Source: JAZKHT01 sp040385245
GTDB lineage: Bacteria; Pseudomonadota; Alphaproteobacteria; Rhodobacterales; Rhodobacteraceae
Length of the DNA stretch: 56,992 nt
Direction: 5' to 3'
Assembly: GCA_040385245.1 (NCBI GenBank)
Contig: JAZKHT010000018.1
Coordinates: 1 to 56,992 of the forward strand
The translations under genes were made by a program, and so were the position numbers. The notes under the pieces were generated by a model. The model was not told the origin of the DNA, searched no databases, and worked only from the letters and a program-made list of their open reading frames with translations. Each line of letters opens with the position of its first letter. The first letter of the stretch is position 1. This document shows positions 35,070 to 43,157 of the stretch, piece after piece.

Positions 35070-35992
35070 CCTGCACCCACCCCGGCCGGCTGATACGGCA
35101 CCTGCGCCCGCCAATGCGCCGCAAGGTCTGCCCTGCGGCATACCCAGACATCATCGCGCCCCGCGATATGGTCCAGGAAGGTCATCAGGCCCACGATCCG
35201 GCCAGGATGGCCGAGAACGCGGGTGTGCATGCCGACCGACATCATCCGTGGATGCAGGTGCGCCTCGGACGCCAGAATGTCGAAACTGTCGATCAGGATT
35301 TCCCCAAAGGCCCTGCCAGTGACCAGTGACCCGCCGACCAGCTTGGCGTCGTTGGTGGCCAGCGAATAGGGGACCACCAGATGGCCCTTGCCCGCGACGG
35401 TTTGCCAATAGGGCAGCTCATCGTTGTAGGCATCGCTGTCGTAGGAAAAGCCGCCATGCTCCACCACCAGCCGGCGGGTAGCGGGGCTTGGCCCGTAGCG
35501 GCAGTACCAGCCTTCGGCCGGCCGCCCCAGCGTTTTCAGGATCGAGGCATGGGCCCGCGCGATGTGGTCACGCTCGGTCGCTTCGTCCAGCAGGTAATGT
35601 TCGATCCAACGCCAGCCGTGGCAGACGACGTCCCAGTCGGTTGCCGCAATCGCCGCCGCTGCGTCGGGGGCGCGTTCCAGCGCCAGGGCCGAGGCAAAGA
35701 CGGTCAGCGGCAGGCCACGGTCCTGAAACAGCCGGTATAGCCGCCAGAACCCGACGCGCGTGCCGAATTCGAACATGCTTTCCGCTGCAAGATCGCGCAG
35801 CCCGGGCGGCACGCGCGCCTGGGCCACTTCGGTCAGGGCGGCGTCGGATTTCCCGTCACCGTCACCAAAGGAGTATTCCGACCCCTCTTCGTAGTTCAGC
35901 ACGAAATTCACCGCGACACGGGCCCCGTTTGGCCAGCGGACATCAGGTGCGTGGTTGCCATAGCCAATGAGGGGGCGAGGGGTGTCCGGCAT
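35066..35992 (-). CDS. Polysaccharide deacetylase-fold hydrolase, PuuE allantoinase-like
   Basis: A 308-aa member of the NodB-fold family with the long form typical of cofactor-independent allantoinase PuuE: ARVAVNFVLNYEEGSEYSFGDGD near residue 24-46, FEFGTRVGFWRLYRLFQ (about 75-91) and the C-terminal HTRVLGHPGRI (about 252-262). Related enzymes hydrolyse C-N bonds of cyclic ureides or deacetylate sugars. ATG 35992 is coupled to the upstream deacylase gene (TGATG). Adjacent AllA-like and nearby dihydroorotase and AllD-like genes favour a cyclic ureide or amide as substrate. Confidence 0.87.
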   Translation of the reverse strand: MPDTPRPLIGYGNHAPDVRWPNGARVAVNFVLNYEEGSEYSFGDGDGKSDAALTEVAQARVPPGLRDLAAESMFEFGTRVGFWRLYRLFQDRGLPLTVFASALALERAPDAAAAIAATDWDVVCHGWRWIEHYLLDEATERDHIARAHASILKTLGRPAEGWYCRYGPSPATRRLVVEHGGFSYDSDAYNDELPYWQTVAGKGHLVVPYSLATNDAKLVGGSLVTGRAFGEILIDSFDILASEAHLHPRMMSVGMHTRVLGHPGRIVGLMTFLDHIAGRDDVWVCRRADLAAHWRAQVPYQPAGVGAG

Positions 35993-36978
35993 CAATCACG
36001 CGTCCCCGACACCTTGCAGAAGAAGCAGCACCAGTCGCCGGTCTGCACATTGGGCAGCGCCCGCAGGCCGAAGAACATGCCGTCAGCCGGGGCGACAAGC
36101 TGGGCAAGGGTATCGCCGAAGATGTTGACGATGCGGGCAATGGGATCGCCCTTTTTCATCATCGTCAGAAACTCCACCCCATCCGCCGGCAGGAATATGC
36201 CCGAGGCGGGGGCAAGCAGGGCCTCTTGTTCGCCCATGTAGCGGGGGTGGGGGTATTCGGCCGTACCGGGATACATATCGTAGTGGCGCAGGATGTTCAG
36301 AATCGAGTCCGCAAGTTCACGTCCGACCCGGGCGAATTCCTTGGGCGAGGTGGCAGAGCGGCCACCAAGTTCGACGGTGATACCGACCTTGCCCAGTTCT
36401 TTCATGTGAGCCATCGGGCTGCCCTTGGGCAGGAAGTTCGACATGATGCAGCCCCAGCCCGGGCCCATCGCTGTTGCCAGTTCCACCGAGGCGGGGGATT
36501 CATCGACGAAGATCGCCTTCGCCAGATAGCTGTGCGCGCCACCGGAATGGATCGAGATTTCAAAGTCGGCAACCGGACCCATTGCGGCGGCGTGGGCGGC
36601 GGCGATGCGGTCGGACAGATAGCCCTTGGAATTGCCGGGATATATCCGGTTCATGTCATAGCTGAAGGTATCCAGCGGGTTGCCACGCTGTGCCGCCTCG
36701 AACGCGGGCACGTTCACCACCGGGACCATCACCAGACGGCCCTTCAGTTGCGCGGGGTCCAACTCGGCCAGGGCGATCTGGCAGGCGAGCGGGCCTTCAG
36801 GCTCATCCCCATGGATCGCGCCGTTGACCCAGAAGCAGGGTCCGTCCATCGCACCGTTGACGATGACGACGGGGATTTCAACCGGGGTGCCCCCGGCCAG
36901 ATGGGTGACGGGAATGACGCCGCGGGCGATGGTGCCCGGTGCTGCCGAGGCGGTGCCGATGGTCAGGGTTTGCGGCAT
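35992..36978 (-). CDS. Succinylglutamate desuccinylase/aspartoacylase-family deacylase
   Basis: A 328-aa M14-fold zinc deacylase that removes an acyl group from N-acyl amino acids. The zinc site is in NGAIHGDEPEGP (about residues 52-63, H and E), the third ligand in EISIHSGGAHSY (about 146) and the catalytic glutamate in GITVELGGRS (about 199). The C-terminal domain (LLAPASGIFLPADGVEFLTM onward) is the beta-barrel extension seen in DoeB-like enzymes, which deacetylate N-acetyl-diaminobutyrate in ectoine breakdown. Other ectoine genes (transporter, DoeX regulator) are not present, so a related N-acyl amino acid is more likely. Confidence 0.9.
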   Translation of the reverse strand: MPQTLTIGTASAAPGTIARGVIPVTHLAGGTPVEIPVVIVNGAMDGPCFWVNGAIHGDEPEGPLACQIALAELDPAQLKGRLVMVPVVNVPAFEAAQRGNPLDTFSYDMNRIYPGNSKGYLSDRIAAAHAAAMGPVADFEISIHSGGAHSYLAKAIFVDESPASVELATAMGPGWGCIMSNFLPKGSPMAHMKELGKVGITVELGGRSATSPKEFARVGRELADSILNILRHYDMYPGTAEYPHPRYMGEQEALLAPASGIFLPADGVEFLTMMKKGDPIARIVNIFGDTLAQLVAPADGMFFGLRALPNVQTGDWCCFFCKVSGTRD

Positions 36979-36979
36979 G

Positions 36980-37456
36980 TCAGACCCCCTTCACCTGGTA
37001 TTGCTGCAACTGTTCAGGCGTGTAGACCTGCATGAATTCGATCTCGATGCCGCCAGCATCATTGTCGAGGAAAGCAACCCAGCCTTCAGGATGCGGGTGC
37101 GAGCCGTATTTCTGGCAGGCCTGGCAGATGCGCAGCGTGGCACCCTTTTCCTGGGCATGGGCCAGGGCCATGTCGATGTCCGTCACCTCATAGCAGATGT
37201 GGTGCAGGCCTTCGGACCCACGCTCATCAATCCACTTGGCAAAGCGGCCCTGCGGGTCAAGCGACTGGCAGAGCTGATATTCGATGCCGCCCAGATTGAA
37301 GAGCGCCACCTTGTTCTTGGACTTCGGGAACACGGTGATCTCGGTATCGGCGGGCACGTCCAGAAAGCGGGCATAGGTGGCCAGCGCCGCCTCGGCGTCG
37401 CGCACGCCAAAGGCCATGTGCTTGATGCCTATCACGTTGGGATTGTCGGTCTTCAT
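36980..37456 (-). CDS. VOC-family (glyoxalase fold) protein
   Basis: A 158-aa metal-dependent protein with two beta-alpha-beta-beta-beta modules. Likely metal ligands are H13 in GIKHMAFGVRDAE, the histidine pair in GLHHICYEVTDID (about 87) and E in GGIEIEFMQVY (about 144), the arrangement of methylmalonyl-CoA epimerase and lactoylglutathione lyase-like proteins. ATG 37456 follows GAAGGAG; the frame open to 37741 is the aminotransferase gene out of frame. It may epimerise, isomerise or open a ring of an intermediate. Only 1 nt separates it from the deacylase gene. Confidence 0.88.
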   Translation of the reverse strand: MKTDNPNVIGIKHMAFGVRDAEAALATYARFLDVPADTEITVFPKSKNKVALFNLGGIEYQLCQSLDPQGRFAKWIDERGSEGLHHICYEVTDIDMALAHAQEKGATLRICQACQKYGSHPHPEGWVAFLDNDAGGIEIEFMQVYTPEQLQQYQVKGV

Positions 37457-37467
37457 CGAGGGCTCCT

Positions 37468-38649
37468 TCAGGCGGCTTCGGCGCGGATGGCCGCGACCAC
37501 GGTTTTCATGCGGGTGATGGCTTCGCGGATACGGTCGACGGGCTGGGTCAGCGACATGCGGACGAAGTCGTCGGTGTAGTCGCCATAGATGCCGCCGGGA
37601 TACATCAGCACCTTGCCTTCGCGCAGCAGACGCTCGCAGAAGGCAGTCGCGCCGATCCCGGTCGAGGCGACGTTGGCGTAGACGTAGAATGCACCCTGCG
37701 GCTCGGCGTAGGGGATGCCCATTTCGGTCAGCCCGGCGCAAAGGGCGATGCGGCGCGCGTCATAAATCTGGCGCATCTCCTCCACGCAGTCCTGCGGGCC
37801 GTTCAGCGCGGCAATGGCGGCGTGCTGGCTGGCGGCGGCGGTGGAGATGGCGAAGGCGTGGTTGATCTCAGCTAGCGCGGGGATCAGGTCGGGCGGGCCG
37901 GCAAAGTAGCCGATGCGCCAACCGGTCATCGCATAGGCCTTGCTGAGCCCCGACAGGGTGATCGTGCGTTCAAACATGCCCGGCAGGCTGGCCACCGGCT
38001 GCACGGTGTTGTTGCCGTAGGTCAGGCGCGCATAGATCTCGTCTGAAATCACGATCAGGTCGTGCTTGCGCGCCACCTCGGCGATGCGGCGCACTTCGGA
38101 TGGGGGGGTGACGGTGCCGGTCGGGTTAGACGGGTTGATGAGGACAAGGATCTTTGAGCGCGGCGTGATGTGCGCCTCGACCATCTCGGCGGTCAGGGTG
38201 AAGTTCGTCTCCATCGACATGCGGATGTGGACCGTTTCGGCCCCCGCCATCTCGGCGGCCTGATGGTAGGGGTTGTAGCCCGGACAAGGCACCAGAATCT
38301 CATCCCCAGGATTCAGAAGCGCCAGCGCGATGATGAACATCGCATGTTGCCCGCCGGGGGTGACGACGATGTTTTCGGGCGCATAGGTCGCCCCGCCATA
38401 TGCCGCGATGTTGGCCGCGATCGCCTGACGCAGGGCGGGCAGGCCCAGTGGGTGGGTGTAGTGTGTGGCACCGTTGCCCAGCGCGTCCTGCCCCGCCTTG
38501 ATGATATGCGCGGGCGTGTCCAGGTCTGGATCACCCCGCCCCAGCTTGATCACGTCCGTCAGGCCCTCGGCGATGTCCGTCATACGGGTGATAAGGTGGG
38601 CATCCTTGAGCTTGACCCGGTCGGCAAGGCGCGTGGTCGCGTTCATCAT
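37468..38649 (-). CDS. Class I/II aminotransferase (left arm)
   Basis: A 393-aa PLP enzyme of the aspartate aminotransferase superfamily. Visible are IKLGRGDPDLDTP (about residue 35-47), the NPSNPTGTV loop (about 170), SDEIYARLTY (about 200) and the PLP lysine in TLSGLSKAYAMTGWRIGY (about 232). It transfers the amino group of an amino acid released by the peptidases to a keto acid. It shares the uncommon GRGDPD peptide and many other stretches with the aminotransferase on the right arm, so the two are paralogues. The start is coupled to the M32 stop (TGATG). Confidence 0.93.
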   Translation of the reverse strand: MMNATTRLADRVKLKDAHLITRMTDIAEGLTDVIKLGRGDPDLDTPAHIIKAGQDALGNGATHYTHPLGLPALRQAIAANIAAYGGATYAPENIVVTPGGQHAMFIIALALLNPGDEILVPCPGYNPYHQAAEMAGAETVHIRMSMETNFTLTAEMVEAHITPRSKILVLINPSNPTGTVTPPSEVRRIAEVARKHDLIVISDEIYARLTYGNNTVQPVASLPGMFERTITLSGLSKAYAMTGWRIGYFAGPPDLIPALAEINHAFAISTAAASQHAAIAALNGPQDCVEEMRQIYDARRIALCAGLTEMGIPYAEPQGAFYVYANVASTGIGATAFCERLLREGKVLMYPGGIYGDYTDDFVRMSLTQPVDRIREAITRMKTVVAAIRAEAA

Positions 38650-40169
38650 CAAACCCCGTAGACTTCGGAATATTTTTGCGTCAGCTGCGCCACATAGGGG
38701 GCGGGATCGAGCAGGCGGCCGGTGGCGCGGACCAGAAGTTCATCGCGAGTGTAGCGGCGGCCGTGGCGGTGGACATGTTCGGTCATCCATTCACGGACCG
38801 GCGTATAGTCGGCGCGCGCCAGACCATCGGCCACCGCGGAGTCCTCGCGCGCCTTGGCGAAAAGCTGCCCCGCCATGACGTTGCCGATGGTATAGTTGCA
38901 GAAGGTGCCGATTTGGCCCGAGGACCAGTGCACGTCCTGCAACACGCCTAGCCGGTTGCTGGGCACATCAAGGTCAAGGTATTCCTTGATCTTGGCGTTC
39001 CACGCCTCGGGCAGGTCCTTGACCGACAGAGATCCGTCCACAAGTGCTGCCTCGATGTCGACGCGCAGCATGATGTGAAAGTCGTAGGTCAATTCGTCCG
39101 CCTCGACCCGGATGAAGCCGGGCTTGACGCGGTTCACCCCACGCCAGAAGGCGGTGGCATCGACGTCGGCAAGCTGGTCGGGGAACGCGGCCTTGGCTTC
39201 GGCGAAGTTCAGCTCCCAGAATTCGCGCGACCGGCCAACCTGGTTTTCAAAAAGCCGCGACTGGCTTTCATGCGCACCGAAGCTGACACCGCTGACCGCG
39301 TAAAGGCCGATCAGGTCGGTCGCCAAGGGCGTGCGGACAAAGGCGGGGTCGGCGTATTGTTCATAGAGCCCGTGGCCCGCCTCGTGCAGCGTTCCGAACA
39401 GGCTGCCGGGCATCCAGTCTTCGACGATGCGGGTGGTGATGCGCACGTCGTTGCGGGTGAAGGACACCTCGAACGGGTGGACGGTCAGGTCAAGCCGACC
39501 GCGGTGCAGGTCATAGCCAAGCTTGCGGGCCATCGACAGGCCGAACGCCAGCTGCTGCTGGGCGGGGTAGTTGCGCTCTAGAAAATCGATGCGCGGTGTG
39601 TCCGCCCCTTGCACCTTGCGCAGCAGCGGCAGAATCCCCTCGCGCAGCGTGGCGAAAAGGGTTTTCAGCGTCGCCATCGTCTCGCCAGGTTCGAACCGGT
39701 ACATCAGCGCATCATAGGGGTGCGCGTCATAGCCGATGTGTTCCGCCATTTCGCGGTTCAGGGCGACGGTTTCCGTCAGCAACGGTGCGAAGGCGGCGAA
39801 ATCGTCGTTCTTGCGCGCCTCGGCCCAGATGTCATGGCCAAGGCCGCCCAGTTCCGTACGCTTGCGGATCAGGACTGACGGGATGCGCAGGTGATAGTCG
39901 ATCGCGTCGCGGGTCTGGGCGCAGATTGTGCGCTCAATGCTACCATCAGGGGTTGAGGAAACTTCAGCCTCGGCCTTGTCCAGCAGGCTGCGGGTTTCGT
40001 CGGAAACAAGCACATCTCGCGCCAGTCCCATCAGGGTGGCCATCTGCTTGGCGCGGGTGACGGCACCGCCCGGAGGCATCATGGTATTGGCGTCCCATGA
40101 CAAGATGGACTTTGCGTTCAGCAGGTCGTTCACCTGCCCCATCCGATCAAGAAATTCGGCATATCCCAT
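38649..40169 (-). CDS. M32-family carboxypeptidase
   Basis: A 506-aa metallocarboxypeptidase of the Taq/Pfu type, first gene of the leftward operon. The metal site HEAGH is in TLHEAGHGLYEQ (about residues 262-273), followed by the third ligand in GAHESQSRLFEN (about 292) and the family's YDLHRGRLDLTVHPFEV upstream. It is cytosolic, has no signal, and removes C-terminal amino acids with broad specificity except before proline. It complements the M14, M20 and M24 proteins of the locus, suggesting stepwise breakdown of a peptide. Confidence 0.93.
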   Translation of the reverse strand: MGYAEFLDRMGQVNDLLNAKSILSWDANTMMPPGGAVTRAKQMATLMGLARDVLVSDETRSLLDKAEAEVSSTPDGSIERTICAQTRDAIDYHLRIPSVLIRKRTELGGLGHDIWAEARKNDDFAAFAPLLTETVALNREMAEHIGYDAHPYDALMYRFEPGETMATLKTLFATLREGILPLLRKVQGADTPRIDFLERNYPAQQQLAFGLSMARKLGYDLHRGRLDLTVHPFEVSFTRNDVRITTRIVEDWMPGSLFGTLHEAGHGLYEQYADPAFVRTPLATDLIGLYAVSGVSFGAHESQSRLFENQVGRSREFWELNFAEAKAAFPDQLADVDATAFWRGVNRVKPGFIRVEADELTYDFHIMLRVDIEAALVDGSLSVKDLPEAWNAKIKEYLDLDVPSNRLGVLQDVHWSSGQIGTFCNYTIGNVMAGQLFAKAREDSAVADGLARADYTPVREWMTEHVHRHGRRYTRDELLVRATGRLLDPAPYVAQLTQKYSEVYGV

Positions 40170-40230
40170 GACTTAGCCATCGTCCTTTCGATCACAGCCG
40201 ACTCAGCAAGATGCTTTGGTCGACTGGTAA

Positions 40231-40260
40231 ATTGTATGTTGTCGACAATCGACAAAGCAA
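40231..40260 (-). promoter_or_regulatory. Candidate promoter of the 21-gene leftward operon
   Basis: On the minus strand TTGCTT (40260-40255), 18 nt and TACAAT (40236-40231) form a good sigma-70 promoter about 62 nt before the M32 start. The inverted repeat 40239-40255 fills the spacer, so a bound repressor would block polymerase directly. Confidence 0.5.
40239..40255. promoter_or_regulatory. 17-bp inverted repeat, probable operator of the divergent locus
   Basis: TTGTCGA, CAA, TCGACAA gives 7-bp arms with a 3-nt centre; the shorter palindrome TTGTCGACAA is nested at 40239-40248. The sequence resembles known FCD-type GntR sites. Extra GTCGA cores occur nearby (around 40219 and 40272). It overlaps the leftward promoter spacer and a rightward -35, so one protein could control both arms. 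Confidence 0.65.
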
Positions 40261-40267
40261 CTATCGT
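40239..40267 (+). promoter_or_regulatory. Candidate promoter of the 10-gene rightward operon
   Basis: TTGTCG (40239-40244), 17 nt and TATCGT (40262-40267) give four of six matches each. The operator overlaps its -35. The leader to ATG 40340 is about 70 nt. This is the weaker of the two promoter calls. Confidence 0.3.
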
Positions 40268-40339
40268 ATGAGTCGAACGGGATTGTCAAGGCGACTTAGG
40301 CCGACGCCCGCGCCACCTGAAAGACCGGCCGGGGGTGCC

Positions 40340-41203
40340 ATGCAAGACACGCTGCGATGGAATACGGACAGCCTGGTAGAGATGGCCGTCACTGGTCAGA
40401 TCAGCCAGCCGACGATGCGGCCGAACGGCTATGTCCACTATCCCGATGGCAAGGGTACCGTGCTGCCGGGCATGTCGGGCATCGCCTACAATGCCCGCGT
40501 CGGCGACCGCGCCTTTGGCTGGGCGGGGGACCATGTGGAGCCTGGGGTGTCGATCTCCAACGGGGTGGAAATACAGGATTTCGCGCTGCACTATCTCACC
40601 TGCATCGGCAACGAGGCGACCGTGATGTCGGGTCTGGCGCGGGGCGCCAAGGGCATCGTGACGGGCGAACATGCCCGCTTGCTGGTCGATTTCGCGCCTG
40701 ATGTGCTGGAAGATCTGATGATCGGCGACACGGTTCAGATCCGGGCATTGGGGCGCGGCATCGCGCTGGCCGCCTGGCCAAACATCGAGTTCAAGAAGAC
40801 CTCTCCCCTTCTGGCGCATAGCTATGGGCTGCGGGTGGAGAACGGCCAGCTGATCTGCCCGGTGGCGATGGAGCTGCCCGCCCGCATCATGGGATCGGGG
40901 GCGGAACTTAATGCGGAATACGTCGATCAGGACCTGATGTCGGGCGACCGCACGCTGATGGCAGATCTGGGCGTGGACCAGATGCGGCTGGGCGATCTGA
41001 TCGCGATCCGCGATGTCGATCACCGCTTTGGCCGCAGCTACAGCGCCGGCAGGGTCGCCATCTGCCTTTGCATCCACGGCGACAGCGTGATGACCGGGCA
41101 TGGTCCGGGCATCCTGACGCTGATGACCGGCCCTGCGGACGAGCTTGGGTTCGAGATCAGCCCCGGCGCCAATATCGCGGCATTCTGCAAGATGGGAATA
41201 TAG
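40340..41203 (+). CDS. DUF4438-family protein A
   Basis: A 287-aa protein that I place in DUF4438, a family with solved structures from structural genomics but no established function, as far as I know. Repeated glycine-rich beta motifs are visible: LPGMSGIAYNARVGDRAFGWAGDHVEPGVS (cited in part, about residues 40-70), KGIVTGEHARLLVDF, and a GHGPGILTLMTGP stretch near the C-terminus. No signal or membrane segment. It opens the rightward operon and is followed after 2 nt by a paralogue of the same length. ATG 40340 is preferred to the frame open to 40211, which crosses the promoter. It may be a ring-opening or isomerising enzyme for the imported compound. Confidence 0.85.
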   Translation: MQDTLRWNTDSLVEMAVTGQISQPTMRPNGYVHYPDGKGTVLPGMSGIAYNARVGDRAFGWAGDHVEPGVSISNGVEIQDFALHYLTCIGNEATVMSGLARGAKGIVTGEHARLLVDFAPDVLEDLMIGDTVQIRALGRGIALAAWPNIEFKKTSPLLAHSYGLRVENGQLICPVAMELPARIMGSGAELNAEYVDQDLMSGDRTLMADLGVDQMRLGDLIAIRDVDHRFGRSYSAGRVAICLCIHGDSVMTGHGPGILTLMTGPADELGFEISPGANIAAFCKMGI

Positions 41204-41205
41204 CC

Positions 41206-42078
41206 ATGCTGAAGACCAACCAGGCCGATCTCGTGGCCGTTTCGGTGGCTGGGGCCATTGCCCATCCAGGATTCGCAGGCCTGCCGGCAGAACCTTACCG
41301 CCTTGCTGCCAACGGCACGCCCTTTCTGCTGCCGACCTATGGCGGGATCGTCTACAACGTCTCGGTCGGCGACAGCGCCTTTGGCTGGGCGGCGGATTGC
41401 ATCCATCCCGGCATCAGCATCCGGCAGGCGGATGACCTGAAGAACCGGGGCCTGAACGTGTTCGCCTGCATCGGCAACCGCGCCAAGGTGATGACCGGGC
41501 AGGCGCAAGGCACTGTCGGAGTCGTCACCGGCAAATCGGGCCGGTTCTCCGAACAGGTGATCGTGCACATCCCCAAGGCCGCGCGCGAACGCATGGCAGT
41601 GGGCGACCAGATCATCATCCGGTCCGAAGGCATCGGCATGGCGTTGACCGACCACCCCGAGATCGTGCTTAAGGGTATCGCACCGAACTTGCTGGCGGCG
41701 CTTGCGCTGCGAGAGGCTGGCTCGCTGGAGGTGGGCGTGGTGGCCCGCATCCCCGCGCATCTGGCGGGCGCGGGCCTTGGTCTGACCTCAGAAGGGGGCA
41801 GCCTGCACATGCAGTCGACCGACCGCGCAGAGCTGGCCCGTCTGGGCTTGGACGGGCTGCGGCTGGGCGACCTTGTGGCGTTGGAGGATACCGACAGCCG
41901 CTACAACCACGGCTACCTGCGGAGTGCCATGTCCATCGGCGTGGTCTGCGCCACCGACGGGCCGCGCGCCGGTTACGGCCCCGGCATTGCCGTGCTGATG
42001 ACCGCCCCCGCCGGGCAGCTGGGCGCCTTCATCGATGCCTCTGCCAATATCGCCGACCTTCTTGGACTGGAACCATGA
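41206..42078 (+). CDS. DUF4438-family protein B
   Basis: A 290-aa paralogue of the preceding protein, with the same layout: PTYGGIVYNVSVGDSAFGWAAD and HPGISI (about residues 42-72), GTVGVVTGKSGRF (about 100), MSIGVVCATDGPRAGYGPGIAVLMTAP near the end (cited in part). The two differ over most positions outside these motifs, so the duplication is old and the proteins are likely to form a hetero-oligomer or to act on consecutive intermediates. Its start is 2 nt after gene A's stop. Function is unknown. Confidence 0.85.
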   Translation: MLKTNQADLVAVSVAGAIAHPGFAGLPAEPYRLAANGTPFLLPTYGGIVYNVSVGDSAFGWAADCIHPGISIRQADDLKNRGLNVFACIGNRAKVMTGQAQGTVGVVTGKSGRFSEQVIVHIPKAARERMAVGDQIIIRSEGIGMALTDHPEIVLKGIAPNLLAALALREAGSLEVGVVARIPAHLAGAGLGLTSEGGSLHMQSTDRAELARLGLDGLRLGDLVALEDTDSRYNHGYLRSAMSIGVVCATDGPRAGYGPGIAVLMTAPAGQLGAFIDASANIADLLGLEP

Positions 42079-43157
42079 CCATGATTGCCATGACGAACGT
42101 CACCCGCGACAGCCTGGCCGCCTTCATGGAGGAAGGCTTTCGCGTGCTGGGCCTGTCCGAGCCCGACGCCCGCACTTTTGCCGAGGCGCTGATCTTTTCC
42201 GAACTGCGCTTTCATCCCGGTCACGGTCAGGGCGTCAAGCGCTTGCGCCGCTATCACGAACGGATAAGCCAGAAGTTGGTCGATCCCACCGCCCGGTGGG
42301 AGGTGATCAAGGAAAGCCCGGCGCTTGCACTGGTTGATGCGCATAACGGCATCGGCACGGTTGCTGCGGCGCGGGCGATGACGCTGGCGATCCAGAAAGC
42401 CAAGGTCTGCGGCATCGGGCAGGTGGTGGTGCGCAATTCCACGCATTATGGATCAAGCGCCGTCCATGCCTGCCAAGCGGCCGAGGCCGGCTGCATCGGC
42501 ATCAGCTTTACCAATGCAGGGCCGGAAATGGCCCCCTGGGGCGCGCGCGAAGGAGCGGTCGGCACCAACCCATGGGGCATCGCCGCCCCGACCGACCAAG
42601 GCTTCCCCGCCGTGATGGACATTGCCCTGACGACCGCAGGCAAGGGCATGATGCAGTGGCACGCGCGCGAAGGCAAAGCGATGCCGCTGGACTGGGCTCT
42701 GACGCCGGACGGGCAGGAAACTGACGATCCCAACGCCGCGATGGCGGGCGCGCTTCTGGGGATCGGCACCTACAAGGGATATGGCCTCGCTTTCATGACC
42801 GATGTGCTGACCGGGGTGATCGGCGGTGGCGGGTTCGGGCTGAAACCCTATTCCGACCCGGCTAGACTGGACGTCAGCCATACCCTGACCGCGATCGACA
42901 TCGAATGGTTCCAGCCCCTAGCGGAGTTCAAGGCGCGGATGGGCGAATTCGCGCAGATGATCCGGTCCCGCGCCCTGCGGCCGGGGTTCACCGAGGTGCT
43001 GCTGCCAGGCGAACAAGAGGCCCGCCGCGCGGCCCGTAAATCGCAGGACGGCGTGCCGCTGGACGACGAGATTTTGGCCGACCTTCGCGCCCTTGCCGAA
43101 GAAATCGGCATCGACCACCAGATCGTAGCCACTGGCCCTTATGAGGGGACGTTGTGA
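42075..43157 (+). CDS. Malate/L-lactate dehydrogenase-family oxidoreductase (AllD/YlbC type)
   Basis: A 360-aa NAD(P)-dependent dehydrogenase of the LDH2/MDH2 family, which includes ureidoglycolate dehydrogenase AllD, delta-1-piperideine-2-carboxylate reductase and sulfolactate dehydrogenase. The catalytic histidine is in RFHPGHGQG (about residue 49), and VRNSTHYGSSAVHA (about 119-132), TNPWGIAAPT (about 158) and the YKGYGLAFMTDVLTGVIGG stretch (about 235) are characteristic. It overlaps the upstream stop (ATGA). Substrates are 2-hydroxy or cyclic imino acids, which fits reduction or oxidation after transamination or ring opening. Confidence 0.92.
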   Translation: MTMIAMTNVTRDSLAAFMEEGFRVLGLSEPDARTFAEALIFSELRFHPGHGQGVKRLRRYHERISQKLVDPTARWEVIKESPALALVDAHNGIGTVAAARAMTLAIQKAKVCGIGQVVVRNSTHYGSSAVHACQAAEAGCIGISFTNAGPEMAPWGAREGAVGTNPWGIAAPTDQGFPAVMDIALTTAGKGMMQWHAREGKAMPLDWALTPDGQETDDPNAAMAGALLGIGTYKGYGLAFMTDVLTGVIGGGGFGLKPYSDPARLDVSHTLTAIDIEWFQPLAEFKARMGEFAQMIRSRALRPGFTEVLLPGEQEARRAARKSQDGVPLDDEILADLRALAEEIGIDHQIVATGPYEGTL

